Assembly (NCBI GenBank): GCA_019244045.1
Contig: JAFATF010000549.1
Coordinates: forward strand, 1-64,000
From: Acidobacteriota bacterium
GTDB lineage: Bacteria > Acidobacteriota > Terriglobia > Terriglobales > Acidobacteriaceae
Reading direction: 5' to 3'
Length of the DNA: 64,000 nt
The position numbers were made by a program, and so were the translations under genes. Of the stretch, positions 37,167 to 45,943 are shown piece after piece (positions within the stretch are counted from its first letter, which is position 1; each line of letters opens with the position of its first letter). A model generated the notes under the pieces. That model was not told where the DNA came from, searched no databases, and worked only from the letters and a program-made list of their open reading frames with translations.

Positions 37167-37784
37167 ATGGTCATCGGCTCTACCCTAAAGCCACTTTTGC
37201 TAGCAAGCTTGATTGCGGGCACCTGCTACGCCCAGGCAGCCAGCCCCCAGCAAAGCGGCAATACCGCCAGTAGCTCGAGCGCGACTAGTCAGCTGCCTGC
37301 GGTCAATAATGCGACTTATGTGATCGGGGCGGAAGATGCCCTGCATATTTCTGTCTGGAAGGAACCGGACCTTACCGCCACCTTGCCGGTACGCCCCGAC
37401 GGACAGATTTCAATGCCGCTGCTCAATGACGTGCAAGCCGCGGGCTTGACGCCCATGCAGCTGGCCGCTTCGATTACCGAGAAATTGAAAAAGTACGTGA
37501 CCGACCCTCGCGTCACGGTGGTGGTAACCGCCATGAACAGCCAACGCATTTTCATGTTGGGCGAGGTGCTTCACAGCGGTGCGATGACGCTGACCCCGAA
37601 CATGACCGTCCTGCAAGCGCTGGCTACGGCGGGGTTCACGCAGTTTGCCAACACGAAAGGAATCTACATTCTGCGGCAAGAAAGTGGTAAACAACAGAAG
37701 TTTCCGGTGAATTATAAAGACCTGCTCAAGGGCAATGGACAGAACATTTTATTGAAGCCTGGAGATACCATTGTTGTTCCCTAG
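37167..37784 (+). CDS. Short OPX-type polysaccharide export protein (PES/SLBB)
   Basis: The 205-residue product has a signal peptide cleaved near CYAQA, a polysaccharide export domain (YVIGAEDALHISVWKEPDL, PDGQISMPLLNDVQAAG), then an SLBB-like part (FMLGEVLHSGAMTL). It ends at KPGDTIVVP. There is no clear lipobox and no C-terminal amphipathic helix, so unlike Wza it cannot form its own outer-membrane pore. A GAGGAGA ribosome site precedes the start. It lies 18 bp after the pseudo-activator gene and overlaps the next gene, a predicted barrel, by 14 bp. Confidence 0.9.
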   Translation: MVIGSTLKPLLLASLIAGTCYAQAASPQQSGNTASSSSATSQLPAVNNATYVIGAEDALHISVWKEPDLTATLPVRPDGQISMPLLNDVQAAGLTPMQLAASITEKLKKYVTDPRVTVVVTAMNSQRIFMLGEVLHSGAMTLTPNMTVLQALATAGFTQFANTKGIYILRQESGKQQKFPVNYKDLLKGNGQNILLKPGDTIVVP

Positions 37785-39288
37785 CAACGTTATCCCGACA
37801 TTCAGCGCGATTCTTGTGATCGCTGGCCTGCTCGTGCCGCCGGCAACCCTCTGGTCCCAGACGAGTGAAGGTTCACCAGCGACGCAAAGCAGCGACCAGA
37901 CGTCCCAAACCACCGACCAGACGCCATCAGCCGCAAACGGCGCTGCGCCCTCGGCCGGGCAGCAGCCGGTTCCCTCTTTGAGTTCAGAATTTCCCCCTCT
38001 TTCCGGCTTGGACGAGGGAACACTCGAGCCGAACGTCGCCGCCCGCAGTTTCCTGGTGTTTGGCGCGCAGGCAGGAGAGAGTGCCGTTACCAATGCCGGC
38101 AATAACCTGAACGGCGGGCCCAATGTGACGGCAGTCACGCATGTTTTGGGTGATGCCGCATTGCAGCGTTTTTGGAGCCGATATGAGACCGCTCTGTCCT
38201 ACGTGGGGGGGGCAGCGTTCTATAGCGGCAATCGTTTTATCAATGACACGCAGGTGCATACCCTGGCCTTCGATTCACGAGTGGTCTGGCGGACCGGTGC
38301 CTTGACCTTTCGCGACCGCGCCAGTTACATGCCCGAAGGCAGCTTTGGCGGCGGCTTTACGGGAGCCGGAGGCATTGTCAGCGGCCTGGGAGGGCTCGGG
38401 GGGCTGGGAGCTGGAGTGGGGGCCGGGTTGGGGGCCGGCGGGGGCCAACTAGGCTTTTTTGGGCAGGGGTTTCTGGCGGGATTCGGAACCATCCCCCTTT
38501 TCACCAATCTTGCTACCCTCGATCTGCAGGAGGCCTTGAGCCCACGCTCGGCATTTACCCTTGCCGGCGGTTTCCATTTCATTCACTTCATCAAGGCCAC
38601 CGGCGGATTGCTGATCGATAGCCAGCAAACAACGGCGCAAGCCGGCTATAACTACCGGCTGAGCAGGCGCAGCCAGATAGGTGCCGTGTATGGTTACCAG
38701 CACTTCCATTTTCCGATACCTGGCGCCGGCGGCTTTCAAGTGCATATCTTGAACCTGCTCTACGGCTACCAGCTGAGCGGGCGCTTACACCTCACCCTGG
38801 GAGCCGGGCCGCAGTTTACCGAGTTCAACAGCATCACCTTGGGGCATACCACCCGCCTTTCTGCCATGGGGCGCGCAGCGCTCGATTACAAGTTTCCTCG
38901 CACCAGGGTCACGCTCAGTTACCTGCACTTTGACAGCGCCGGCTCGGGCCTGTTTGCGGGTGCTAGGACGGATTTGGCCCACCTGGACGTCATGCGACCA
39001 CTGTCTCGGCGATGGGATTTTTGGGGGGATGTCGGCTACAACCACAGCGTTCGCTTGCAGGCGGTCAATTTCGGTGTTCCCGCCGGCTCGTTTCAAAGCG
39101 GATACGTGGGTGCCCGGCTGAGCCGCGTGTTCAGCCGCAGCCTGCAAGGTTTCGTGTCTTATCAGTACACGACGCTGGCGTTCGACCGCTCTGTCTGCGT
39201 CAACTCCGCTAGTTGCGGTCGAGTTGCGCAGCGGCACGTCGCGACCATTGGCATCGCCTGGCGCTCGCGGCCTTATCGATTGGATTGA
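37771..39288 (+). CDS. Predicted outer-membrane beta-barrel, EPS export partner
   Basis: The 505-residue protein has a signal sequence (AILVIAGLLVPPATLWSQ), a Ser/Thr/Gln-rich linker, then many alternating strands such as YRLSRRSQIGAVYGYQHF and YLHFDSAGSGLF, ending in IGIAWRSRPYRLD. Around residues 190-235 there is a very Gly-rich insert. The only start upstream of the signal peptide is TTG 37771, inside the OPX gene, implying translational coupling. It could be a Wzp/YjbH-like barrel completing a two-part exporter with the short OPX. The family itself was not recognised. Confidence 0.65.
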   Translation: MLFPSNVIPTFSAILVIAGLLVPPATLWSQTSEGSPATQSSDQTSQTTDQTPSAANGAAPSAGQQPVPSLSSEFPPLSGLDEGTLEPNVAARSFLVFGAQAGESAVTNAGNNLNGGPNVTAVTHVLGDAALQRFWSRYETALSYVGGAAFYSGNRFINDTQVHTLAFDSRVVWRTGALTFRDRASYMPEGSFGGGFTGAGGIVSGLGGLGGLGAGVGAGLGAGGGQLGFFGQGFLAGFGTIPLFTNLATLDLQEALSPRSAFTLAGGFHFIHFIKATGGLLIDSQQTTAQAGYNYRLSRRSQIGAVYGYQHFHFPIPGAGGFQVHILNLLYGYQLSGRLHLTLGAGPQFTEFNSITLGHTTRLSAMGRAALDYKFPRTRVTLSYLHFDSAGSGLFAGARTDLAHLDVMRPLSRRWDFWGDVGYNHSVRLQAVNFGVPAGSFQSGYVGARLSRVFSRSLQGFVSYQYTTLAFDRSVCVNSASCGRVAQRHVATIGIAWRSRPYRLD

Positions 39289-39329
39289 AGAAGGTTGCTG
39301 AAAATCAGCAGCCGGATGGGAAAATCGAG

Positions 39330-40847
39330 ATGATTACTACCAGAGAACAGACGATTGATGACTATCTTTCTATGTTACGCCGGCGCCTGTGGGTGATCTT
39401 AGTGCCCACCGTGATCGCGCCGGCCGTCGGCTTTGGTGTCTCCTACCTGTTTCACGCCAAGTACACCTCCAGCGCGACCGTTCTGGTGGAAGAGCCTAAA
39501 GTCCCCGGCGACCTGGTCAAACCCATCATCACCGAAGACGCCCTGCGACGTATAACCGGACTCGAACAGCAGGTACTTAGTCGGAACCGATTGCAGCCGG
39601 TGGTCGAGCGGTTGGGCCTGGCCAGGAACGCCGAGGAAGCAGACGGTGTTATTGTGGCGGTGCGGGAGGGCTTGGATATTTCGCCCGTGCCTCTGACGGC
39701 TGGGGGAAAAAAGCCTGCCGGATCTCAATCCGATATTCCCGGCTTTAACGTAAACCTCACCTACTCCAATCCCGCCGTGGCGCAACAGCTTTGCGGGCAG
39801 ATTACGTCCCTGCTGATCGAGGAAAACCTCAAGTCGCGCGAGCAGGTGGCGCAGGGCACTACCGATTTTCTTAACCGTCAGGTCGAGGAAGCTAAAAACG
39901 CGCTCGATGAACGCGATGCCAAGCTGGCGGCTTTCAAAAAGCGGTATTCCGGGCAACTGCCCGAAGATGCCGACAGCAATCTGAAGGTGCTGATGGCTTT
40001 GAATTCACAACTCGACGCCAGTACTCAGGCCATCAGCCGCGCTCAGCAGGACAAAGCTTATACCGAATCCGTGCTGGCGCAGCAGGTGTCTGCCTGGAAA
40101 GCCAGCGCCTCGACCACCAGTCCGCAGGCGCTCCAGCAACAATTAACCAACCTGCAGGCGCAACTCATACAACTCGAGGCCCGCTACACGGATGATTACC
40201 CGGACGTGATTAAGACCAAAGCGGACATTGCCGAGGTGGAAAGAAGACTGAGCCAGATCAGTTCGGCGAAACCCGACCCGGGAGCGACGACTTTGAATTT
40301 GGCCGAGCCTCCGGAGATTCGGCAGCTGCGGGTGCAGATCCACCAGTACGAAGAGGTTATTCAGCAGGGCACTGCTCAGCAGAAACGCCTGCAGGATGAA
40401 ATTAAGACCTACCAGGGGCGGGTGGCCCTCAGTCCAGCGGTTGAGGAGGAGTACAAGAAGCTCACCCGCGACTACGATTCCGCACAGAAATTTTATGACG
40501 AGCTGCTGGCCAAGCGAAGCCAGTCAGAAATGGCAACCAGCATGGAACAGCAGCAGCAGGGGGAACAATTTCATTTATTGAACCCGGCCAGTCTGCCAAC
40601 CGATCCAAGCTTTCCCAACCGCCTGCTTTTTGCTGGAGGCGGCGCCGGCGCTGGATTGGCCCTCGGTTTCGGCCTGACCATCTGGCTGGAATTCAAAGAT
40701 AAATCCATTCGCAACGAGCTGGACGTGGAGGCAGTGATGGAGTTGCCCACTCTGGTTTCCGTGCCATGGATCGCGGGGGATGAGGTTGAGACGCGGTGGG
40801 CGGAGAACAACTCCAAATCCCGTAAGCGGGAAAGCATAGAGGTTTAG
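39330..40847 (+). CDS. Wzz-type polysaccharide chain-length determinant
   Basis: The 505-residue protein has two membrane helices (about 27-48, VILVPTVIAPAVGFGVSYLF; and about 432-455, LLFAGGGAGAGLALGFGLTI). They flank a periplasmic domain with long coiled-coil segments (about 170-410). The sequence before the second helix is proline-rich (NPASLPTDPSFPNRL), typical of the family. It controls polymer length and works with the BY-kinase encoded two genes later. The frame is open from 39213 inside the barrel gene, but ATG at 39330 starts the conserved N-terminus. It resembles the chain-length proteins of exosortase loci. Confidence 0.9.
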   Translation: MITTREQTIDDYLSMLRRRLWVILVPTVIAPAVGFGVSYLFHAKYTSSATVLVEEPKVPGDLVKPIITEDALRRITGLEQQVLSRNRLQPVVERLGLARNAEEADGVIVAVREGLDISPVPLTAGGKKPAGSQSDIPGFNVNLTYSNPAVAQQLCGQITSLLIEENLKSREQVAQGTTDFLNRQVEEAKNALDERDAKLAAFKKRYSGQLPEDADSNLKVLMALNSQLDASTQAISRAQQDKAYTESVLAQQVSAWKASASTTSPQALQQQLTNLQAQLIQLEARYTDDYPDVIKTKADIAEVERRLSQISSAKPDPGATTLNLAEPPEIRQLRVQIHQYEEVIQQGTAQQKRLQDEIKTYQGRVALSPAVEEEYKKLTRDYDSAQKFYDELLAKRSQSEMATSMEQQQQGEQFHLLNPASLPTDPSFPNRLLFAGGGAGAGLALGFGLTIWLEFKDKSIRNELDVEAVMELPTLVSVPWIAGDEVETRWAENNSKSRKRESIEV

Positions 40848-40857
40848 GTCGGGCGCC

Positions 40858-41811
40858 ATGTACAAGGAATTTTTTGGTCTGCGCGCAAATCCTTTTAATG
40901 TGAATCCGGACCCGCGCTATTTATTCCTCACGCGGCACACCGAGGAGGCCCTCGCCTGCCTCACCTATGGCATTCAAAGCCGCAAAGGATTTGTCTTGCT
41001 CACGGGAGAGGTGGGAACCGGCAAAACTACGCTGATCAACAAGCTTCTTGAATGGCTACGGCTGCAGCAGGTAGCGACCGCGTTCATCTTTAATTCGCGC
41101 CTGAACGTCTCCCAGTTCCTCGATTACATGGTTACCGATTTTGGCATCAACTGTGATTCCAAGTCGAAAAGCCAAATTCTGCTGCGTCTTTACAACTGGC
41201 TCTTAGACCGCTACCGCGCCGGTGAAACCGCCGTTCTGATTGTCGATGAAGCGCAAAACCTCTCCGATGAAGTTCTCGAGGAGATCCGCCTGCTTACCAA
41301 TCTCGAAACCTTCACCGAGAAGCTGCTGCAAATCATTCTGGTGGGGCAGCCGGAACTGGAAGTCAGGCTGCGACAGCCGCATTTGCGCCAGTTGCGACAG
41401 CGTTTGACTTTGCGCGCCAAGACCCATCCTCTCAGTCTTGAGGAAACGCAAGCTTATGTCGCCCAGCGCTTGCGCATCGCCGGCAGCAACGGCCGCACCA
41501 TCTTCGACCCGGAAGCCGTGGCGGTCATTCATCGTTATGCCTCCGGTATTCCGCGCGTCATCAATCTGCTTTGCGAGCATGCTCTGGTAAGTGCGTTTGT
41601 CGATCAGCAGCCGACCGTTGTGCCTGCCGTGGTGGAAGCGGTGGCGCGCGATTTTGATCTGGCAGACGGCTCGGTCATTGCCTCAAAGACCGAGCCTACC
41701 TCTGTCGACGGCGATAAGTTCGACCTGCTCGAAGCGCTGAAAACCTTGGCCACATTAGCTGACCGCTTGAAGGAATCAGATCAGGACATTCCCAAGGAAG
41801 GAAAACTATGA
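40858..41811 (+). CDS. ExeA-like AAA ATPase of exosortase/EPS locus
   Basis: The 317-residue ATPase starts YKEFFGLRANPFNVNPDPRY, typical of ExeA/GspA-like secretion ATPases and of the version found in PEP-CTERM loci. Walker A is GEVGTGKTT near residue 52 and Walker B VLIVDEAQN near 127. A sensor region IILVGQPEL follows. The role is probably energising or regulating the EPS export complex at the inner membrane. It starts 10 bp after the Wzz gene and overlaps the BY-kinase gene by 4 bp. Confidence 0.87.
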   Translation: MYKEFFGLRANPFNVNPDPRYLFLTRHTEEALACLTYGIQSRKGFVLLTGEVGTGKTTLINKLLEWLRLQQVATAFIFNSRLNVSQFLDYMVTDFGINCDSKSKSQILLRLYNWLLDRYRAGETAVLIVDEAQNLSDEVLEEIRLLTNLETFTEKLLQIILVGQPELEVRLRQPHLRQLRQRLTLRAKTHPLSLEETQAYVAQRLRIAGSNGRTIFDPEAVAVIHRYASGIPRVINLLCEHALVSAFVDQQPTVVPAVVEAVARDFDLADGSVIASKTEPTSVDGDKFDLLEALKTLATLADRLKESDQDIPKEGKL

Positions 41812-42713
41812 GCCGCATCCATGAAGCACTGAAAAAAGCCGAGCAAGAGAGGGCAGCCGCGCAAGCCCTCTATGGGGAATCCCCCGGCGCATCCCAAGGC
41901 CGCTCGCCCGATATTGCGGGAGCGACCGGGGAACCGGCAGCCATCAGTGCGGCACCGGCCTTGGCACCCCAATTCACCCTTGATGGTCTCCTGGCACGGT
42001 GCGCAAGTGCCAACTGGCGTCCCGATCAGGGGACGATGCTGTTCTTCAGCGGACAGGATAACGTCCGGGGTATGGAAGAATTTCGCACCTTGCGTTCGCG
42101 GCTTTATCAGCTGCGGGAAAAAATGCCGCTGAAAAAGTTGCTGGTGAGCAGTTCATTGCCCAGGGAAGGGAAGTCGTTCGTAGCTGCGAATCTGGCGCAG
42201 GTACTGGTCAAACAGCATGGTCGGCGGGTCCTGCTCATCGATGGAGATCTGCGGGGACCGAAGTTGCACAAGGTCTTAGGTGCCGCGGAGGCACCGGGCC
42301 TGTCGGAGTACCTGATGGGAGAACAGGATGAATTCGCGGTCATCCAGCGAGGCCCCATGGAGAACCTGTTCTTTCTCCCCGCAGGGAAGCATGTCTCCAG
42401 TCCCGCGGAATTGGTGGCCAATGGCCGGTTAAAGTTCCTCATGACCCGGGTGGAGGCCTTGTTTGATTGGATCATTGTCGACTCTCCGCCGGCCGTGACC
42501 GTCTCCGATGCTAGCTTACTGGCGAACTTCTGCGATGGTGTCCTGCTTGTCGTCAGGTCCAACTCGACGCCTTTCGATGTAGCGCGCCGGGCCCGGATGG
42601 AATTCCCTAATAATCAACTGTTGGGGGTTGTGCTGAACTGCGTTGATGGCGACGCTTCCGTTTACTCTCAATATTATTACTCGTACTACAAGAACGGCTC
42701 TCACGCCAGTTAG
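41808..42713 (+). CDS. BY-kinase (CpsD/CapB-type tyrosine kinase)
   Basis: The 301-residue cytoplasmic kinase has the N-terminus MSRIHEALKKAEQER common to exosortase-locus kinases. It has Walker A in SSLPREGKS (about 115-123), Walker A' in VLLIDGDLRG, and Walker B in WIIVDSPPA. The C-terminus holds a tyrosine cluster (YSQYYYSYY) for autophosphorylation. It acts with the Wzz-like protein to control EPS polymerisation and export. Its ATGA start overlap couples it to the ATPase gene, and the sugar transferase gene follows 8 bp later. Confidence 0.9.
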   Translation: MSRIHEALKKAEQERAAAQALYGESPGASQGRSPDIAGATGEPAAISAAPALAPQFTLDGLLARCASANWRPDQGTMLFFSGQDNVRGMEEFRTLRSRLYQLREKMPLKKLLVSSSLPREGKSFVAANLAQVLVKQHGRRVLLIDGDLRGPKLHKVLGAAEAPGLSEYLMGEQDEFAVIQRGPMENLFFLPAGKHVSSPAELVANGRLKFLMTRVEALFDWIIVDSPPAVTVSDASLLANFCDGVLLVVRSNSTPFDVARRARMEFPNNQLLGVVLNCVDGDASVYSQYYYSYYKNGSHAS

Positions 42714-42721
42714 GAATCAGT

Positions 42722-44092
42722 GTGATCCGGCTTTTCAAAGTTTATTACCCGGTGCGCACTCTTATTTTGCTCACCGGCGAGGCCCTGGTTATCTGGACGT
42801 CGTTTTGGCTGGGTACGGTTTTGCAGTTCCGTGAGGACAGTTTCTTAGTTCTGAATTTCGAATACGGCTATCTCAAAATCTTGCTTGTGACCGCCTTTGT
42901 TTTGGTTTGTTCCCATTGGTTCGATCTCTATGACACCACCCGCGTCAATGCGCGGGGAGAGCTCTACTTTCGCCTGCTCATGGTCCCCGGTCTGCTCGCC
43001 TTGGCCCTGGCCGGGACGGAGCGCTTGTTCCCTCGCGTAACCCCGGGGAACGGGGCGTTTCTAATGGGATTGATCATCCTTACTTTTGCCTTAGTACTCT
43101 GGCGCACAGGTTACACGTGGCTGGCGCAGCAACCCTACCTTAGAGAACGAGTGTATGTACTCGGGACCGGTGCGCGCGCCCAACGTCTGGTCACCGGTCT
43201 GCGCAACCGCCTCGATTTGGGTATCAGCGTGGTGGGGTGGACAGGAGATCTCGGGCCGAACGCCAGTCGCGAAGATGCTGCCAACCACATTCTGGAGATG
43301 AGCGGCCGGCGTCTGCATCGCGTCATTGTGGCCATGCCCGACCGTCGCGGCAGCTTACCCGTTCAAGAACTATTAAAGTTGCGTCTCGAAGGAGTCAAAG
43401 TAGAGGATGCCACCTCCTGGCTGGAAAAAATCTCGGGACGTATTGAAATCGACAACCTCTACCCCAGCTGGATCATCTTTGCGGAAGGATTCCGCTTCAA
43501 CGCAGGCTCGATGGTTCTGCGGCGAATGATCTCGCTCTCGGTTTCCCTGTTTGGTCTGGTATTGGCTTTACCTGTGATTCCCTTTGTTATCCTGGCCATT
43601 AAACTCGATTCCCCAGGACCGGTGCTGTATCGCCAAAGGCGTGTGGGCCGCAACGGTGTGTGTTTCTACATCTCCAAGTTTCGTACCATGCGGCAGGATG
43701 CCGAATCTGTCACCGGGCCCACCTGGGCAGGGCAAAACGATCCGCGCGTGACCAAGGTGGGCAAGTTCCTGCGCACTTCACGCCTGGATGAGATTCCTCA
43801 GTTGTGGAACGTGCTGCGAGGAGATATGGGTTTTATTGGACCACGACCGGAACGGCCTGAATTCGTGGAGTGGCTCACCAAAGAGATCCCCTATTACGGC
43901 GTCCGCCATGTCATTCGTCCGGGGGTTACGGGTTGGGCCCAGGTCCGCTACAAGTACGGCAATACGGTCGAGGACGCCAAAGAAAAACTGCAATATGACC
44001 TCTTCTATATTAAGAACATGTCCTTGGGTCTCGATTTACTCATCATTTTCGATACCATCAAAATCGTGGTGCTGGGGCGCGGTGCTCACTAA
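42722..44092 (+). CDS. Polyprenyl-phosphate sugar-1-phosphate transferase
   Basis: The 456-residue membrane protein starts at a GTG. It has four or five N-terminal helices, a Rossmann-like CoA-binding region (VYVLGTGARAQRLVTGL), another helix (LFGLVLALPVIPFVILAI), and the catalytic Bac_transf domain. That domain carries SPGPVLYRQRRVGRNG, FRTMRQDAES, RTSRLDEIPQLWNVLRG and GPRPERPEF. It starts repeat-unit synthesis by moving a sugar phosphate, often glucose or galactose, onto undecaprenyl phosphate. It is the last gene of the core forward operon. Donor sugar cannot be told. Confidence 0.92.
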   Translation: MIRLFKVYYPVRTLILLTGEALVIWTSFWLGTVLQFREDSFLVLNFEYGYLKILLVTAFVLVCSHWFDLYDTTRVNARGELYFRLLMVPGLLALALAGTERLFPRVTPGNGAFLMGLIILTFALVLWRTGYTWLAQQPYLRERVYVLGTGARAQRLVTGLRNRLDLGISVVGWTGDLGPNASREDAANHILEMSGRRLHRVIVAMPDRRGSLPVQELLKLRLEGVKVEDATSWLEKISGRIEIDNLYPSWIIFAEGFRFNAGSMVLRRMISLSVSLFGLVLALPVIPFVILAIKLDSPGPVLYRQRRVGRNGVCFYISKFRTMRQDAESVTGPTWAGQNDPRVTKVGKFLRTSRLDEIPQLWNVLRGDMGFIGPRPERPEFVEWLTKEIPYYGVRHVIRPGVTGWAQVRYKYGNTVEDAKEKLQYDLFYIKNMSLGLDLLIIFDTIKIVVLGRGAH

Positions 44093-44101
44093 AAGCCGAG
44101 T

Positions 44102-45274
44102 TCATGAGCTTCCTCCGCTGGTCTGGTTGCCGATGCCATCCAGCTCGACGCGCGACGGTACCAGTCGGCCTAGGCGCACAGCATGGTAGATCCAGGCGAA
44201 AAAGGCGGAATTGATCATGCAGAAGTAATAAGGCAGGCGCAAAAAAGCGGGACGAAGCCTTACGAAGGCGCCGAGCAGCGCAACCAAGTAGAAGCCTAGC
44301 TGAGCGAGAAAAAACCAGCGGTAAAGCGGTTCAGCCCAGAGAAGGCCGCTGGCGAGCAACATTAGAAGCAAGGCGGCAGGAACCAGCAAGCGTCCTAGCT
44401 TATGCGACAGCAGGCAGAGGAGAGAAACCGGTCGAAGGGGCCAGATTAGCTCTCGCATCTCGCGCAGCTGCTCAATATTGCCGGCCATAATCCGTACGCG
44501 CCGGGCAAATCCTTCCATCTCTTGCGCTTCCTCGTAAGCTACCGCCGCCGGCTCGTAAGCAATGCGGTAACCTTTCTGCTCGATCCGCATGGGAATGATA
44601 AAGTCATCGTTGATCGTACCCGCGGCCGGGAAAGGGTACAGAATGCGGCGAATGGCGTACAAAGAACCGTGTGCACCTGTAAATGCTCCGATATTTGCCT
44701 CACACACCTTTAAGAAGGTCTCATACTTCCAGTAGAAATCTTCCTGCCGACCGAGCCCGGCCTCGTCCTTTTTGAGGACGCGATAGACGCCGCTCACGGC
44801 ACCCACGTGGGAATCAGCGAAGTGCTCGGCCAGGCGCCGAATCGAATCGGCCGCCAGGAGGGTCGAAGCATCGGAGAATGCCACGATCTCGCTGTCGATG
44901 GCCTGTATGGCTTCGTTCAGCGCTCCAATTTTGCCGCGGTTTTGCGCAAAGTCGAAGAGGCGAATCCGTCCTGTGGCTTCCTCATCGGCGAGGGCGCGAA
45001 CGATAGCAGCCGTTTCATCACTCGATCCATCGGAAGCCACCGCAATGGTCAGCTTCTCCGCTGGATAATCTAAGCTGAGAGCATTGTGGATTTTTGCCCC
45101 GACCACCGCGGCTTCGTTGTGCGCAGCAATCAGCAAGCACACCGAAGGGGTGCCGCCCATGAGGGCGGAGCGCGACCCAAGTAGCGCGCTCAGCACCCAC
45201 ACCAGGAGAGGGTAGACAAAGTACACGTAAGCGACAAGCCACGCGCAAGCCCAGAACAGGAGCTTGGTGATCAT
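44102..45274 (-). CDS. Membrane glycosyltransferase family 2
   Basis: The 390-residue protein has an N-terminal helix (LLFWACAWLVAYVYFVYPLLVW), a GT-A domain with LLIAAHNEAAVVG and VASDGSSDETAA, a DxD-like FSDAS, DDFIIPMRI, and a RRVRIMAGN motif. Three C-terminal helices follow. This is the layout of processive or lipid-linked-sugar GT2 enzymes. It is convergent with the sugar transferase gene (9 bp) and on one strand with a methyltransferase (3 bp apart) and the polysaccharide deacetylase, forming a three-gene group. The sugar and acceptor are unknown. Confidence 0.87.
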   Translation of the reverse strand: MITKLLFWACAWLVAYVYFVYPLLVWVLSALLGSRSALMGGTPSVCLLIAAHNEAAVVGAKIHNALSLDYPAEKLTIAVASDGSSDETAAIVRALADEEATGRIRLFDFAQNRGKIGALNEAIQAIDSEIVAFSDASTLLAADSIRRLAEHFADSHVGAVSGVYRVLKKDEAGLGRQEDFYWKYETFLKVCEANIGAFTGAHGSLYAIRRILYPFPAAGTINDDFIIPMRIEQKGYRIAYEPAAVAYEEAQEMEGFARRVRIMAGNIEQLREMRELIWPLRPVSLLCLLSHKLGRLLVPAALLLMLLASGLLWAEPLYRWFFLAQLGFYLVALLGAFVRLRPAFLRLPYYFCMINSAFFAWIYHAVRLGRLVPSRVELDGIGNQTSGGSS

Positions 45275-45277
45275 CGT

Positions 45278-45943
45278 TTAAACGGGAGTAGCCTGAATAC
45301 AATACAGCTGGCCGAGTATCTCCGAGGACTCTACCCTGAAACCAACTCGGCGCAGGTATTCCTCGATTTGATTGCGATGGAAAAAATACACAGGACACCC
45401 TGCCATCTTTAAACGCACGTTCCTGATACGCATACGCACGGTGCCGGCGCGCGGCCACGCGGATAGAAAACTGCGCTTTGTCAAGTTGCGAATCACCTCG
45501 AGGCGCGGGATCGGGTCTCGAACATAGTCCCAAAATCCGATGGCGATAACCATGTCAAAACGATCGCTTGTCTTCCAATCCAGGATATCGCTGAGAACAA
45601 ACTCACAGCGGTCGGAGACACCTTCACTGGTGGTAAGCTGGCGCGCCAGCTTTAGCATGTCAGGAGCGAAATCCACACCCGTGACGCGGGCGCCGCGTTT
45701 GGCCAGTGAGGCGACAAAGCGTCCAGAACCACATCCCACATCGCAGACGCTGGCGGGCTTGATCTCCTCGGCTTTACGCATCACCCAGGCGTATCTTTCA
45801 TAAATGTCCTTACGAAGCCAGCGATCCAAAGCACGCGAGACGGGGTTCTTGTTCCCGGTGTAAATGGCGTCGAAATCGGGAGCGATGCGGCTCCAATACT
45901 CAACTAGGCGGACTTCGTCAGTTTTGATATCCGAGGTGGGCAT
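45278..45943 (-). CDS. Class I SAM-dependent methyltransferase
   Basis: The 221-residue protein shows motif I VCDVGCGSGRFVASL near residues 65-79, the acidic loop VTGVDFAPDML, and DMVIAIGFWDYV near residue 135. There is no signal or membrane helix. Its start overlaps the deacetylase end by 26 bp and its stop lies 3 bp before the GT2 start, so it is in that operon. It may methylate a sugar or lipid intermediate of the EPS, but the target is only inferred. Confidence 0.83.
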   Translation of the reverse strand: MPTSDIKTDEVRLVEYWSRIAPDFDAIYTGNKNPVSRALDRWLRKDIYERYAWVMRKAEEIKPASVCDVGCGSGRFVASLAKRGARVTGVDFAPDMLKLARQLTTSEGVSDRCEFVLSDILDWKTSDRFDMVIAIGFWDYVRDPIPRLEVIRNLTKRSFLSAWPRAGTVRMRIRNVRLKMAGCPVYFFHRNQIEEYLRRVGFRVESSEILGQLYCIQATPV

